64,000 nucleotides of DNA, from positions 21,607 to 85,606 of the forward strand of contig NZ_JAPYZZ010000019.1 of the NCBI RefSeq assembly GCF_027460065.1, written 5' to 3'. Of this stretch, positions 34,939 through 44,868 are shown piece after piece. The position numbers and the translations under genes are program-made. The DNA is from Martinezella rhizogenes (GTDB taxonomy: Bacteria > Pseudomonadota > Alphaproteobacteria > Rhizobiales > Rhizobiaceae). The stretch's first letter is position 1. Each line of letters begins with the position of its first letter. The notes below the pieces were generated by a model. It saw only the letters and a list, made by a program, of their open reading frames with translations. It ran no database searches and was not told the origin of the DNA.

Positions 34939-35712
34939 TTAGTCGCCGTAAACGTCGAAATCGAAGTATTTTTTGTTGATCTCCTGATACTTGCCGCTGG
35001 CGCGGATACCGGCGATTGCGGCCGTGAACTTGTCGGCCAGCGCCGTGTCGCCTTTGCGCACGGCAATGCCTGCGCCATTGCCGTTGATCTCGGGATCGAC
35101 CTTGAGCGGCGTCAGGATCTTGCAGCACTTGCCGGCGTCGGTCTTCAGCCACTCCGACAGCACGACGATATCGTCGATGACGGCGTCGATGCGGCCATTG
35201 GCGATGTCGAGCTTATATTCGTCGGCGGTCGGATACATCTTCACGTCGGCATCCGGGAAATGCTTTTCGGCATAGTTGGAGTGTGTGGTGGAACCCTGCG
35301 CGCCGAGCGACTTGCCCTTGAGATCGTCGATGGACTTGATCGGCGAATCCTTCGGCACGGCGATTGCCGGCGGGGTATTGTAATATTTCTTGGAGAAATC
35401 GACCTTCTGGAGGCGTTCCGGCGTGATCGACATGGACGCGATGATGGCGTCGAACTTCTTGGCCTGCAGGGCGGGAATGATGCCATCCCAGTCATTGGTG
35501 ACGAAGGTGCATTCGGCCTTCATTTGTTCGCACAGCGCCTTGGCGATGTCGATGTCGAAGCCGGTCAGCGTGCCGTCGGCTTCCAGATTGTTGAAGGGCG
35601 GGTAGGCGCCTTCGGTGCCGATGACGATCTTGTCCTGCGCAAGGGCTGCGCCCGAAAACAGCGAGATGGCGGCAATCGATACGGCTGCGAGCAGACGGGT
35701 GGAAATAGGCAT
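34939..35712 (-). CDS. Polar amino acid-binding protein
   Basis: 257 residues. Signal peptide MPISTRLLAAVSIAAI with cleavage near ALA-QD. The mature protein has the family 3 solute-binding pattern: IVIGTEGAYPPFNNLEADGTLTGFDIDIAKALC, DAIIASMSITPERLQKVDFSKKYYNT and GIAVRKGD. It resembles lysine/arginine/ornithine and octopine/histidine-type binding proteins; the ligand is not certain. First gene of the leftward importer operon, ahead of the hairpin at 34884-34913. Confidence 0.9.
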   Translation of the reverse strand: MPISTRLLAAVSIAAISLFSGAALAQDKIVIGTEGAYPPFNNLEADGTLTGFDIDIAKALCEQMKAECTFVTNDWDGIIPALQAKKFDAIIASMSITPERLQKVDFSKKYYNTPPAIAVPKDSPIKSIDDLKGKSLGAQGSTTHSNYAEKHFPDADVKMYPTADEYKLDIANGRIDAVIDDIVVLSEWLKTDAGKCCKILTPLKVDPEINGNGAGIAVRKGDTALADKFTAAIAGIRASGKYQEINKKYFDFDVYGD

Positions 35713-36057
35713 TTCGATCCTCTCTTTTGGTCGTTCATCCGCAGTCTGTTGTTATTTTCAGTGCGGACGCCATGGGCGCTGGGCGCGGCAGAACGGAGGA
35801 TACCGCCTGTGGCCTTCAGCGCGGATCAGATTATTCATCCGGTTGGTCAAAAAATGCAACTGCAATATTAGTGATCGTGTTTGTGCCGCAGAGCTTCCAC
35901 GAAAAGGCCTTGATCTGTTCATTTCCGGTACACAAGGCTTTGTCCATCATGGGAACCGAAGCGTGTGCAGGGCGTTGACCCGCGCCTGCATGCGCAGCCG
36001 GATGACTGATGTCGCGACAAGGGCGACTAAAAAACGATGGCAGACGAGGAAACGCCG
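35713..36057. other. Divergent intergenic region before the amino acid importer and OmpA-like gene
   Basis: About 345 bp without a convincing gene. It must hold the leftward promoter of the amino acid importer and the rightward promoter of the OmpA-like gene. I see no repeat element and no strong hairpin. Confidence 0.5.
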
Positions 36058-38337
36058 ATGGTGAAGAAGAACACATTGTTGACGGGGGTTGTTTTCCCCC
36101 TCATGTCGCTGGCGATTGCGGTGGAGCCGGCCGCGGCCGGTTTTGCAAGCGCCGCGCGGGTGCAGGCGCCCGCAGCGCAGACACTTCCCGGCCAGGTGAT
36201 CCTGGCGCAGGCGGAGCCGGCACAGGAAAACCCGGAAGAAGAGCTGCGCAAGAAGCGCCAGCAGGCCGAAGAGGCGAAGCCGCAGGCTGAGCCGAAGCAC
36301 GAGGAACGCGCGCCTGAGCCGCAGCGCGAACCGGAGCCAAAGCGCGAACCGGAACCCAAGCGTGAGGCAGCTCCCGCCGAACCCCGTCCTGAACCCAAAC
36401 ACGAAGCTCCACCCGAACCCAAGCGCGAAGCTCCGCCCGAGCCCCAGCAACGCGAGGCCCGCCCGGAACCCGCGCCGGCACCTGCCGAACAGCCGCAGGA
36501 GCGTCCGCGCAAACCCGAACGTGCGCAGGAACCGCAGGGCGAGGGCGAACAGCGCCCGGAACGCCAGCGGGAAGCCGCACCGGAAGCGGCGCCTGCCGAA
36601 CAGCAGCCGCAGGAACGCCCGCGCAAGCCTCAAAAAGCGGAACAGCCAGCCGGCGAAGGCGAGCAGCGCCCGGAACGTCCCCGCAAGGAGAAGGAGCCCG
36701 CGAAGGAACCCGCTGCCGAACAGCAGCCCGCCGCGCGTCCGGAAAATGCCGAGCAGCCCGCCAAGCCGCGCGAACCGGCACCCTCGAAGAAGCCGCAGGT
36801 AGAGGAAAAGGCCCCGGAACAGAAAGCCGAACCGGCTGAAAAACCCGTTCCGGAGAAAAAGCCGGCAGCCCCCGAGCCCGCCGTGAAGGAAGCACCGGTT
36901 CCGACCGAAGCGCCAACGCCCGCGCGTCCGCCGGCTCCCGAAGCGCAGCCCAACCCTGCACCCGGGCGGCAGCCTTCCGAACAGCCGCCTGTGAAGTCCG
37001 AACCCGCAGCGCCGCTTCCCGGTGCCCCCACGCCGCCGCCAAGCGGTGCGACGACCGGACAGGCTCCGGCTGGCGAAGCCGTGCCCAGTCAGGTCGCCGT
37101 TCCGCAGACGGAAGCACCGCCAACGACGAAGGAAGAACTTGATAAGGCCAAGGCAATCGCCAAGGACCCGTCCAAGACCGCCGACACCGTCATTCTGCCG
37201 GTCGACAAGGGTGCGGCCGTTCTCGACAGCGACAAGGAAGTGGAGCGCTCCGGCAACCGTCAGACCCGTGAGGAACGTCGCCGCGAGCGCGAGCAGGCCG
37301 GTGACGTCAAGGTTCCGACCTCCGACGCCGAGGCGCAGCGCGCCGGTGCCGCCGAAGGCAAGGCCCCGCCGCCGCCCGTCAAGCTGGAGGCGATCACCTC
37401 CCAGCAGGGCGAGCGCATCGACCGTCGCCCGCAATATGAGCGGCCGGATGGCGTACGCGAATGGCAGCCGCGCGAAGGCCGCCCGCGCGACCGGGATATG
37501 GATGCGCCGATCATCCTGCAATTCGGCGACCGTGTCGTGGTGCGTGGCGATGACAATCAGCGCTTCATCCGCGATGGCGGCGAGCCCTATTACGAGCGCC
37601 TGCCCGGCGGTCGCGTCCGCGAAACCGTGGAACGTCGCGACGGCACGCAGGTGGTGACGATCCGCAACCGTTACGGCGACGTGATACAGCGCTCGCGCAT
37701 CGACGATCGCGGTCGTGAATATGTGCTGTTCTACGCACCGGAACTGATGGATGATCCCGATCGTGACTATGTCTATCGCGATCCGGGTCTCGACCTGCCG
37801 CCGATGCGCCTGCGCATCCCCGTGACGGACTACATCATCGACACGTCGAGCGATCCGGACCGCGATTATTATCGCTTCCTGGAGCAGCCGCCGGTCGAGC
37901 CGGTGGAGCGCGTCTACTCGCTGGATGAAGTGCGTTATTCGGCCCGTATCCGTGACAAGGTGCGCCGTATCGACCTCGATACGATCACCTTTGCGACCGG
38001 CAGCGCCGACATTCCGATGGCGCAGGCCCGTTCGTTGCGCAAGGTGGCCGACGCGATCAACAAGGCACTGCAAAAGAACCCGGCGGAAACCTTCCTGATC
38101 GAAGGCCATACCGATGCCGTTGGTTCGGACGAAAGCAACCTCGTGCTTTCCGATGAGCGCGCCGCCTCCGTGGCCAACGTGCTGACCGATGTTTACGGCA
38201 TCCCGCCGGAAAACCTCGCGACACAGGGTTATGGTGAGCGTTACCTGAAGGTCCAGACGCTCGGTCCAGAACAGCAGAACCGCCGCGTGACCATTCGCCG
38301 CGTGACGCCGCTGGTGAAGCCGATCGCACAGAACTGA
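36058..38337 (+). CDS. OmpA-family protein with long Pro/Glu/Lys-rich region
   Basis: About 759 residues from the ATG at 36058, preceded by GAGGAA. The signal peptide is MVKKNTLLTGVVFPLMS. Residues about 45-360 are low-complexity, dominated by Pro, Glu, Lys, Arg and Ala, with repeats such as PEPKREPEPKRE and EGEQRPER. A basic/acidic middle region (about 360-635) holds repeated R-D-G motifs (GDRVVVRGDDN, DGGEPYYERLPGG). The C-terminal 105 residues are an OmpA peptidoglycan-binding domain (ITFATGSADIPMAQARSLRK, IEGHTDAVGSDESNLVLSDER). It probably spans the periplasm and binds the wall. Copy number of the repeats may vary between strains. Confidence 0.85.
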   Translation: MVKKNTLLTGVVFPLMSLAIAVEPAAAGFASAARVQAPAAQTLPGQVILAQAEPAQENPEEELRKKRQQAEEAKPQAEPKHEERAPEPQREPEPKREPEPKREAAPAEPRPEPKHEAPPEPKREAPPEPQQREARPEPAPAPAEQPQERPRKPERAQEPQGEGEQRPERQREAAPEAAPAEQQPQERPRKPQKAEQPAGEGEQRPERPRKEKEPAKEPAAEQQPAARPENAEQPAKPREPAPSKKPQVEEKAPEQKAEPAEKPVPEKKPAAPEPAVKEAPVPTEAPTPARPPAPEAQPNPAPGRQPSEQPPVKSEPAAPLPGAPTPPPSGATTGQAPAGEAVPSQVAVPQTEAPPTTKEELDKAKAIAKDPSKTADTVILPVDKGAAVLDSDKEVERSGNRQTREERRREREQAGDVKVPTSDAEAQRAGAAEGKAPPPPVKLEAITSQQGERIDRRPQYERPDGVREWQPREGRPRDRDMDAPIILQFGDRVVVRGDDNQRFIRDGGEPYYERLPGGRVRETVERRDGTQVVTIRNRYGDVIQRSRIDDRGREYVLFYAPELMDDPDRDYVYRDPGLDLPPMRLRIPVTDYIIDTSSDPDRDYYRFLEQPPVEPVERVYSLDEVRYSARIRDKVRRIDLDTITFATGSADIPMAQARSLRKVADAINKALQKNPAETFLIEGHTDAVGSDESNLVLSDERAASVANVLTDVYGIPPENLATQGYGERYLKVQTLGPEQQNRRVTIRRVTPLVKPIAQN

Positions 38338-38357
38338 TTGGGTTCTGGAAGAAAAAC

Positions 38358-38394
38358 AAAGGCCCGGAAGCGCAAGCTCTCCGGGCCTTTTTGT
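38358..38394 (+). terminator. Terminator of the OmpA-like gene
   Basis: AAAGGCCCGGA pairs with TCCGGGCCTTT in an 11-bp stem with an 11-base loop and a following T-run (38388-38392). Confidence 0.85.
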
Positions 38395-38425
38395 TGTCGG
38401 TGACGGGTCTTTCCGGCAACTCGAC

Positions 38426-38510
38426 GTCATCCTCGGGCTCGTCCCGAGGATCCAATCACGTCTCGCTTAGGCGAGGCGTCGCAGATGCTCGGGACAGGCC
38501 CGAGCATGAC
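38426..38510. repeat. Palindromic intergenic repeat, family A copy 5
   Basis: 85 bp from GTCATCCTCGGG to CCCGAGCATGAC, directly after the OmpA-like terminator and before convergent psuG. Confidence 0.86.
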
Positions 38511-38571
38511 GGAGGCGAGTGCATCTCCTCATTCGTCGGTTTCGACGTGAGGGAAAACTCAGTCCACAAAC

Positions 38572-39495
38572 TCAGTTAAGTGCGACCGCAATCTCCGCAG
38601 CCAGCTGCGCATTGTTGCGCACCAGCGCGATATTGGTCTCAAGGCTCCTTCCATCGGTCAGGCGGAAGATATCGCCGAGCAGGTAAGGCGTGACCGCCTT
38701 GCCGGTGACTTCGTCGCGCTCGGCATGGGAGATGGCGCGGTTGATGTAAATCTCCATCTCCTCGCGCGGAATTTCGTCTTTTTCCGGTACGGGATTGGCC
38801 ACCAGCATGCCACCATCGATGCCGAGCTGTTCGCGGGTCGCCTGGAAGTTGGCAATCGCCGCCGGGCTGTTCAGCGAGAGCGGGCTGGCCAGGCCGGAGG
38901 AGCGCGACCAGAAGGCCGGGAATTCTTCGGAGCCGAAGGTAACGACAGGCACGCCGTTGGTTTCGAGAACCTCGAGCGTCTTCGGAATGTCGAGGATCGC
39001 CTTGGCGCCGGCGCAGACGACGATCACGCCGGTCTTGGCAAGCTCGGTGAGGTCTGCGGAGATGTCGAAGGTTTCTTCCGCGCCCTTGTGCACGCCGCCG
39101 ATGCCGCCGGTGGCGAAAACGCGGATGCCGGCGCGGGCGGCGGCGATCATGGTGGCGGCCACCGTGGTTGCACCCGTGCGGCGCTCGGCAATTGCGAAGG
39201 CGATATCGGCGCGCGAGACCTTCATGGCATCGGTGGTCTGGGCGAGCGCTTCGAGCTGGTCTTTCTCAAGGCCGATATGCAGCGTGCCGTGAATGACGGC
39301 GATGGTGGCCGGAACCGCACCCTGATCACGGATGATCTGTTCGACGCTTTCCGCCATCTCGATATTGCCGGGATAGGGCATGCCGTGGGTGATGATGGTC
39401 GATTCGAGCGCGACGATCGGCGCACCGCGCTGCTTGGCGGCGGCGACTTCCTGAGAATAGACGATGGGCAGGAGCGGGGAGATGGGGCGGGTCAT
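38572..39495 (-). CDS. psuG: Pseudouridine-5'-phosphate glycosidase
   Basis: 307 residues from the ATG at 39495; the frame extends upstream to 39855 but runs across psuK and is not coding there. Conserved blocks include GAPIVALESTIITHGMPYP, VPATIAVIHGTLHIGL, VSRADIAFAIAERRTGATTVAATMIAA, GIRVFATGGIGGVHKGAE and FPAFWSRSSGLASPLS. It cleaves pseudouridine 5'-phosphate to uracil and ribose 5-phosphate. It follows psuK by 29 bp in the same direction, a complete pseudouridine salvage pair. Confidence 0.93.
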   Translation of the reverse strand: MTRPISPLLPIVYSQEVAAAKQRGAPIVALESTIITHGMPYPGNIEMAESVEQIIRDQGAVPATIAVIHGTLHIGLEKDQLEALAQTTDAMKVSRADIAFAIAERRTGATTVAATMIAAARAGIRVFATGGIGGVHKGAEETFDISADLTELAKTGVIVVCAGAKAILDIPKTLEVLETNGVPVVTFGSEEFPAFWSRSSGLASPLSLNSPAAIANFQATREQLGIDGGMLVANPVPEKDEIPREEMEIYINRAISHAERDEVTGKAVTPYLLGDIFRLTDGRSLETNIALVRNNAQLAAEIAVALN

Positions 39496-39524
39496 TTCAT
39501 CTGTTCCAGTTTTTAAAAGCGGGT

Positions 39525-40466
39525 TCATGCCAGCATTTCGGCCTGGGGAACAAGCCCCAACATGGCTTCGACACTGTCTTTTGATAGGTCCTGGGAGGTG
39601 GCGAAGGGTGACTGCACGGTAATGGCCGCTGCCGCCGCCCCCTGTCTCAATGCCTCCCCGATTGTTTTTCTCTCGGCAATGGCGGCGAGATAACCCGACG
39701 CCATGGCATCGCCGGCGCCGGTGACGTCCTTCACCTCGCGGATGAGGGGCGGGTGGAGGATGGCTTTTTCCGTTCGGTTGAAGGCCACGACTTCGCTTGC
39801 TCCACGGGTGACGACACCGCCGGAAAGCCCGGCCTTGCGCAGGATATCCGGCCATTCACGGACGTTCCGTGCCGTCTCGCCGGTGAGCGCGCGGGCTTCC
39901 GCCTCGTTCATGAAGAGGATGTCGATATCGCCGAGCGCCGCTTTCAGCTTCACCGCCTTGGCCGGTGAAATGGCGATGGCCGCCAGCGGCTTTTCGCAGG
40001 CGCGGGCAATGAGGCCCAGCGCCGTCAACGTATCGTCAGGCAGATTGGCGTCGCAGAGTAGAAAGTCGCTCGCGGTAATCGCCTCGCGCACGGCGCGCAC
40101 CTTCAGGCGGCGCGGCGTGAAGAGTTTGTAGAGGTCCATGTCGGCCAGTGCGATGACCAGATTGCCGTCGCGCTCCAGAATGGCAGTGTAGCTCGGGGTG
40201 CGGCGATCGAGGAAAACGAAGGGTGTGTCTTCCACACCCGCCTGTCGTGCGGCCTCCGCCACGGCGTCGCCGGTCACGTCACCGCCCCGCGGGGCGATTA
40301 TGCGGACCTCAAAACCGAGGCGGGAAAGATTACGCGCGGCGTTGAAACCGCCGCCGCCTGCCTCTTCCATCCAGGAGCCGGGATTGCTGGCGCCGGGCGC
40401 CGTCTCGGTCTCGATCATGCCGCGCCGGTCGATATGCGCGCCGCCCAGAACGAGTATTTTCTTCAC
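39525..40466 (-). CDS. psuK: PfkB-family sugar/nucleoside kinase, probable pseudouridine kinase
   Basis: 313 residues. PfkB signatures are GGGGFNAARNLSRLGFEV near the N-terminus and DVTGAGDAMASGYLAAIAERK near the C-terminus, with the catalytic Asp in the second. Its place directly ahead of psuG in the same operon supports the role of pseudouridine kinase. The specificity is inferred from this pairing. Confidence 0.88.
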   Translation of the reverse strand: MKKILVLGGAHIDRRGMIETETAPGASNPGSWMEEAGGGGFNAARNLSRLGFEVRIIAPRGGDVTGDAVAEAARQAGVEDTPFVFLDRRTPSYTAILERDGNLVIALADMDLYKLFTPRRLKVRAVREAITASDFLLCDANLPDDTLTALGLIARACEKPLAAIAISPAKAVKLKAALGDIDILFMNEAEARALTGETARNVREWPDILRKAGLSGGVVTRGASEVVAFNRTEKAILHPPLIREVKDVTGAGDAMASGYLAAIAERKTIGEALRQGAAAAAITVQSPFATSQDLSKDSVEAMLGLVPQAEMLA

Positions 40467-40638
40467 GCTTGCGTTTCCCTCTTTGGCGGATGGAAAGACC
40501 GGACGATTCGGCCTAAACTGGCGTCTTCCTGACCTCGCATCCGGTTTGCGGCTATGGGCCGGGCACGGAAAAACGAAAGCAGAACAAAATACTTATCGCT
40601 ATTTGTTTTCAATATGCTGGCTCAGCCTTGCGAAATGA

Positions 40639-40653
40639 GAACAAATAGAGTAC
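40639..40653 (+). promoter_or_regulatory. Putative LexA (SOS) box upstream of recA
   Basis: GAACAAATAGAGTAC fits the alphaproteobacterial SOS box GAAC-N7-GAAC with one mismatch (GTAC for GAAC). It lies 60 bases before the recA start. A second GAAC at 40582 lacks the partner half. Confidence 0.5.
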
Positions 40654-40712
40654 ATACCGTTTCCATACTGCTTCATTGCCTGTGCGGCTTCAATAACCTA
40701 AAGGTGGTTCGG

Positions 40713-41804
40713 ATGGCACAAAATTCTTTGCGTCTCGTAGAGGATAAATCGGTGGATAAAAGCAAGGCACTGGAAGCGGCGCTCTCCCAGATCGAACGGT
40801 CGTTCGGCAAGGGATCGATCATGAAGCTCGGTTCCAATGAAAATGTGGTGGAAGTGGAAACCGTTTCGACGGGTTCGCTCAGCCTGGATATCGCGCTCGG
40901 CATCGGCGGTCTGCCGAAGGGGCGTATCGTTGAAATTTACGGCCCGGAAAGCTCCGGTAAAACGACGCTGGCATTGCAGACCATTGCTGAAGCCCAGAAG
41001 AAGGGTGGTATCTGCGCCTTCGTCGACGCCGAACACGCGCTCGATCCGGTCTATGCCCGCAAACTCGGCGTGGATCTGCAGAGCCTGCTGATTTCGCAGC
41101 CGGATACGGGCGAGCAGGCGCTTGAGATCACCGATACGCTGGTGCGTTCCGGCGCGGTTGACGTGCTCGTGGTCGACTCCGTTGCGGCACTGACGCCGCG
41201 GGCCGAAATCGAAGGTGAAATGGGCGACAGCCTGCCGGGTCTCCAGGCCCGTCTGATGAGCCAGGCGCTGCGCAAGCTGACCGCTTCGATCTCCAAGTCG
41301 AAGTGCATGGTGATCTTCATCAACCAGATTCGCATGAAGATCGGCGTCATGTTCGGTTCGCCGGAAACGACGACTGGCGGTAACGCTCTCAAGTTCTACG
41401 CCTCCGTGCGCCTCGACATTCGCCGTATCGGCGCCGTCAAGGAGCGCGAAGAGGTTGTCGGCAACCAGACGCGCGTCAAGGTCGTCAAGAACAAGATGGC
41501 GCCGCCCTTCAAGCAGGTGGAATTCGACATCATGTATGGCGAAGGTGTTTCCAAGACCGGTGAACTGGTCGATCTCGGCGTCAAGGCCGGTATCGTCGAG
41601 AAATCCGGTGCATGGTTCTCCTATAACAGCCAGCGTCTGGGGCAGGGTCGTGAAAACGCCAAGACCTTCCTGCGCGACAATCCGGATACGGCCAACGAGA
41701 TCGAACTGGCGTTGCGCCAGAATGCCGGTCTGATCGCCGACCGCTTCCTGCAGAATGGCGGCCCGGACGCCGGCGAAGGTGACGACGGCAGCGACGAGGG
41801 CTGA
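40713..41804 (+). CDS. recA: DNA recombinase RecA
   Basis: 363 residues from the ATG at 40713 ([16 protein letters not shown]), the usual length in Rhizobiaceae. An upstream extension in the frame is not used. Walker A is [12 protein letters not shown], with [11 protein letters not shown] as Walker B, and the filament and DNA-binding loops are [14 protein letters not shown] and [30 protein letters not shown]. It drives homologous recombination, LexA cleavage and SOS. A variant SOS box lies upstream and a strong terminator downstream. Confidence 0.98.
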   Translation: MAQNSLRLVEDKSVDKSKALEAALSQIERSFGKGSIMKLGSNENVVEVETVSTGSLSLDIALGIGGLPKGRIVEIYGPESSGKTTLALQTIAEAQKKGGICAFVDAEHALDPVYARKLGVDLQSLLISQPDTGEQALEITDTLVRSGAVDVLVVDSVAALTPRAEIEGEMGDSLPGLQARLMSQALRKLTASISKSKCMVIFINQIRMKIGVMFGSPETTTGGNALKFYASVRLDIRRIGAVKEREEVVGNQTRVKVVKNKMAPPFKQVEFDIMYGEGVSKTGELVDLGVKAGIVEKSGAWFSYNSQRLGQGRENAKTFLRDNPDTANEIELALRQNAGLIADRFLQNGGPDAGEGDDGSDEG

Positions 41805-41865
41805 TACATTTCGCGAAGGTCCGGGCATCGCAGCCCGGAGACTTTGCCGAACCGATAAGGATCAA

Positions 41866-41901
41866 AAGGGTCGTGCGATTTTTCTTCGTACGGCCCTTTT
41901 T
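41866..41901 (+). terminator. Terminator of recA
   Basis: AAGGGTCGTGCGA pairs with TCGTACGGCCCTT over 13 bp (two G-U pairs), loop TTTTTCT, then TTTTT. It lies 60 bp after the recA stop. Confidence 0.88.
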
Positions 41902-42034
41902 CCTTGCCTATATGTCTTGCTTCGCCTCCATGGCTGGACAGGGCCGGATGTGGACGATAAAAGCCATTGATTTTGCAATATAGCCATCCTTTGCGGTGGC
42001 GGTGATGGACTCCAGCTGTGAGCGGTGTGTGGGC

Positions 42035-44698
42035 ATGAGCGGTGTGAATGAAATTCGGTCGACCTTTCTCGACTACTTCAAGAAGAACGGACACGAGATC
42101 GTACCCTCCAGCCCGCTGGTGCCGCGCAACGATCCGACACTGATGTTCACCAATGCCGGCATGGTGCAGTTCAAGAACGTGTTCACCGGTCTTGAAAGCC
42201 GTCCCTATTCCACGGCCGCTTCGGCCCAGAAATGCGTGCGCGCGGGTGGCAAGCATAACGACCTCGACAATGTCGGTTATACGGCCCGCCACCATACCTT
42301 CTTCGAAATGCTCGGCAATTTCTCCTTTGGCGATTATTTCAAGGAAGAGGCGATCACCCATGCCTGGAACCTGATCACCAAAGAATTCGGCATCGACCGC
42401 AACCGTCTGCTGGTCACGGTCTATCATACCGACGACGAAGCCTTTAACCTCTGGAAGAAGATCGCCGGTTTCTCCGATGACCGCATCATCCGCATTGCGA
42501 CCAGCGACAATTTCTGGGCGATGGGCGATACCGGTCCCTGTGGTCCCTGTTCGGAAATCTTCTACGATCATGGCGATCATATCTGGGGCGGCCCGCCCGG
42601 CTCGCCGGAAGAGGATGGCGATCGGTTCATCGAAATCTGGAACCTCGTCTTCATGCAATATGAGCAGCTGACGAAGGAAGAACGCATCGACCTGCCGCGT
42701 CCGTCGATCGATACCGGCATGGGCCTCGAGCGTATTTCCGCGCTGCTGCAGGGCAAACATGACAATTACGATACGGACCTGTTCCGCGCGCTGATTGCCG
42801 CTTCCGTGGAAGCGACCGGCGTTCCGGCCGAAGGCGAAAAGCGCGCCAGCCACCGGGTCATAGCCGACCACCTGCGCTCGTCCGCCTTCCTGATCGCCGA
42901 TGGCGTCCTGCCGTCCAATGAAGGCCGTGGTTACGTTCTGCGCCGCATCATGCGCCGCGCCATGCGCCATGCCGAGCTTCTCGGCGCGCGCGAGCCGTTG
43001 ATCTACAAGCTGCTGCCGGCGCTGGTGCAGCAGATGGGCCGTGCCTATCCGGAACTGGTCCGTGCCGAGGCGCTGACTTCCGAAACGCTGAAACTCGAGG
43101 AAACCCGTTTCCGCAAGACGCTGGAACGCGGCCTGTCGCTGCTCTCCGATGCCACCTCGACGCTGCACAAGGGCGACATGCTGGATGGCGAAACCGCCTT
43201 CAAGCTTTACGACACCTATGGTTTCCCGCTCGACCTGACGCAGGATGCGCTGCGCGCCCGCGAAATCGGCGTCGATATTTCCGGCTTCACCGATGCCATG
43301 CAGCGCCAGAAGGCGGAAGCCCGCTCGCATTGGGCCGGCTCCGGTGACAAGGCGACCGAGACTGTCTGGTTCGAGCTCAAGGAAAAGCTCGGCGCGACCG
43401 AGTTCCTCGGTTACGATACCGAAACCGCCGAAGGCGTCATCCAGGCGATCGTCAAGGACGGCAAGACCATCGAGAGTGCTGCAGATGGCGAGACCGTGCA
43501 GGTTGTCGTCAGCCAGACTCCCTTCTACGGCGAGTCGGGCGGCCAGATGGGCGATACCGGTGTGATCTCCGGCGACAACGGCGCCTTTGTCGTTTCCGAT
43601 ACCCAGAAGAAGGGCGAAGGCCTCTTCGTTCATGTGGGCACCGTTTCCAAGGGCGGCCTGAAAGTGGGCGATGCCGTGCAATTGACGGTCGATCACGGCC
43701 GGCGGTCCCGTCTCCGTGCGAACCACTCCGCCACCCATCTGCTGCATGAGGCGCTGCGCGAAGTGCTCGGCACTCACGTTGCCCAGAAGGGTTCGCTGGT
43801 TGCGCCCGAGCGCCTGCGTTTCGACGTTTCGCATCCGAAGCCGATGTCGGCCGAGGAACTGAAGGTCGTCGAAGAGATGGCCAACGAAATCGTGTTGCAG
43901 AACTCGCCTGTCGTCACCCGCCTGATGAGCGTCGATGACGCCATTGCCGAAGGCGCCATGGCGCTGTTCGGCGAAAAATACGGCGATGAAGTTCGTGTTG
44001 TCTCCATGGGCACCGGCCTGCATGGCGCAAAAGCCAACCGTCCTTATTCCGTCGAGCTTTGCGGCGGCACGCATGTGGGCGCCACCGGCCAGATCGGTCT
44101 CATCCGCATTCTCGGCGAAAGCGCCGTCGGCGCGGGCGTGCGCCGCCTCGAAGCCGTCACCGGTCAGGGCGCGCTTGCCTATCTCTCCGAACAGGATGAG
44201 CGGGTGAAGGCGCTTGCCTCGTCGCTGAAGGTTCAGCCGGGCGATGTGCTGTCGCGCGTCGAAGGGCTGCTCGACGAGCGCAAGAAGCTGGAGCGCGAGC
44301 TTGCCGATGCGCGCCGGAAACTCGCCATGGGCGGTGGTTCGACGGACGCCGGCGCGAGCGACGTCAAGCAGGTTGCCGGCGTCAATTTCCTGGCGAAATC
44401 CATGTCCGGCATCGATGCAAAGGACCTCAAGGGTCTTGCCGATGAAGCCAAGGCCAATCTCGGCTCCGGCGTCGTGCTTCTGATCGCTGTTTCCGAAGAC
44501 GGCAAGGCAAGCGCCGTTGCGGCCGTGAGCGAAGATCTGACGGCCCGTTTCAGCGCCGTGGACATCGTTCGCACCGCATCCGCAGCACTGGGCGGCAAGG
44601 GCGGCGGCGGTCGCCCTGACATGGCGCAGGCCGGCGGTCCGGACGGCGCCAAGGCGCAGGAGGCCATCGAAGCGGTGGCCGCAACACTGGCGGCCTGA
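42035..44698 (+). CDS. alaS: Alanyl-tRNA synthetase
   Basis: 887 residues from the ATG at 42035 ([21 protein letters not shown]), full length for bacterial AlaS. Class II motifs appear early ([49 protein letters not shown] pattern). The editing site has [14 protein letters not shown] and [13 protein letters not shown]. The C-terminal C-Ala domain has a Gly-rich [16 protein letters not shown]. The order recA-alaS is conserved in Rhizobiales. It ends with a GGTTGGTCCGG hairpin. Confidence 0.98.
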   Translation: MSGVNEIRSTFLDYFKKNGHEIVPSSPLVPRNDPTLMFTNAGMVQFKNVFTGLESRPYSTAASAQKCVRAGGKHNDLDNVGYTARHHTFFEMLGNFSFGDYFKEEAITHAWNLITKEFGIDRNRLLVTVYHTDDEAFNLWKKIAGFSDDRIIRIATSDNFWAMGDTGPCGPCSEIFYDHGDHIWGGPPGSPEEDGDRFIEIWNLVFMQYEQLTKEERIDLPRPSIDTGMGLERISALLQGKHDNYDTDLFRALIAASVEATGVPAEGEKRASHRVIADHLRSSAFLIADGVLPSNEGRGYVLRRIMRRAMRHAELLGAREPLIYKLLPALVQQMGRAYPELVRAEALTSETLKLEETRFRKTLERGLSLLSDATSTLHKGDMLDGETAFKLYDTYGFPLDLTQDALRAREIGVDISGFTDAMQRQKAEARSHWAGSGDKATETVWFELKEKLGATEFLGYDTETAEGVIQAIVKDGKTIESAADGETVQVVVSQTPFYGESGGQMGDTGVISGDNGAFVVSDTQKKGEGLFVHVGTVSKGGLKVGDAVQLTVDHGRRSRLRANHSATHLLHEALREVLGTHVAQKGSLVAPERLRFDVSHPKPMSAEELKVVEEMANEIVLQNSPVVTRLMSVDDAIAEGAMALFGEKYGDEVRVVSMGTGLHGAKANRPYSVELCGGTHVGATGQIGLIRILGESAVGAGVRRLEAVTGQGALAYLSEQDERVKALASSLKVQPGDVLSRVEGLLDERKKLERELADARRKLAMGGGSTDAGASDVKQVAGVNFLAKSMSGIDAKDLKGLADEAKANLGSGVVLLIAVSEDGKASAVAAVSEDLTARFSAVDIVRTASAALGGKGGGGRPDMAQAGGPDGAKAQEAIEAVAATLAA

Positions 44699-44714
44699 TC
44701 CGCCAAAACCACGG

Positions 44715-44740
44715 GGTTGGTCCGGTTTTCCGGGCCAACC
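44715..44740 (+). terminator. Hairpin after alaS
   Basis: GGTTGGTCCGG-TTTT-CCGGGCCAACC forms an 11-bp stem. The following sequence is not U-rich, so termination is probable but not certain. Confidence 0.6.
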
Positions 44741-44868
44741 ACTTCCGTTTTCACCCATGAGGCGAGGACGGGCGGCTGCCGGCCTCGTTTGCCGGGCACC
44801 CAACTGAGCAGGATTTGTCAAATCGGGTTATGGTTCTATTGGCCATCGGTTTTGCAAAGAGGCTCGAT

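Noticed and set aside
35947..38430. An 827-codon minus-strand frame rich in Gly, Arg and Phe
   Set aside because: It is the complement of the repeat region of the OmpA-like gene; its low complexity mirrors the Pro/Glu codons on the plus strand.
41621..44821. A 1066-codon open frame on the minus strand across recA end and alaS
   Set aside because: It is the shadow of alaS on the other strand; the plus-strand alaS has full family motifs. High GC makes long antisense frames common here.
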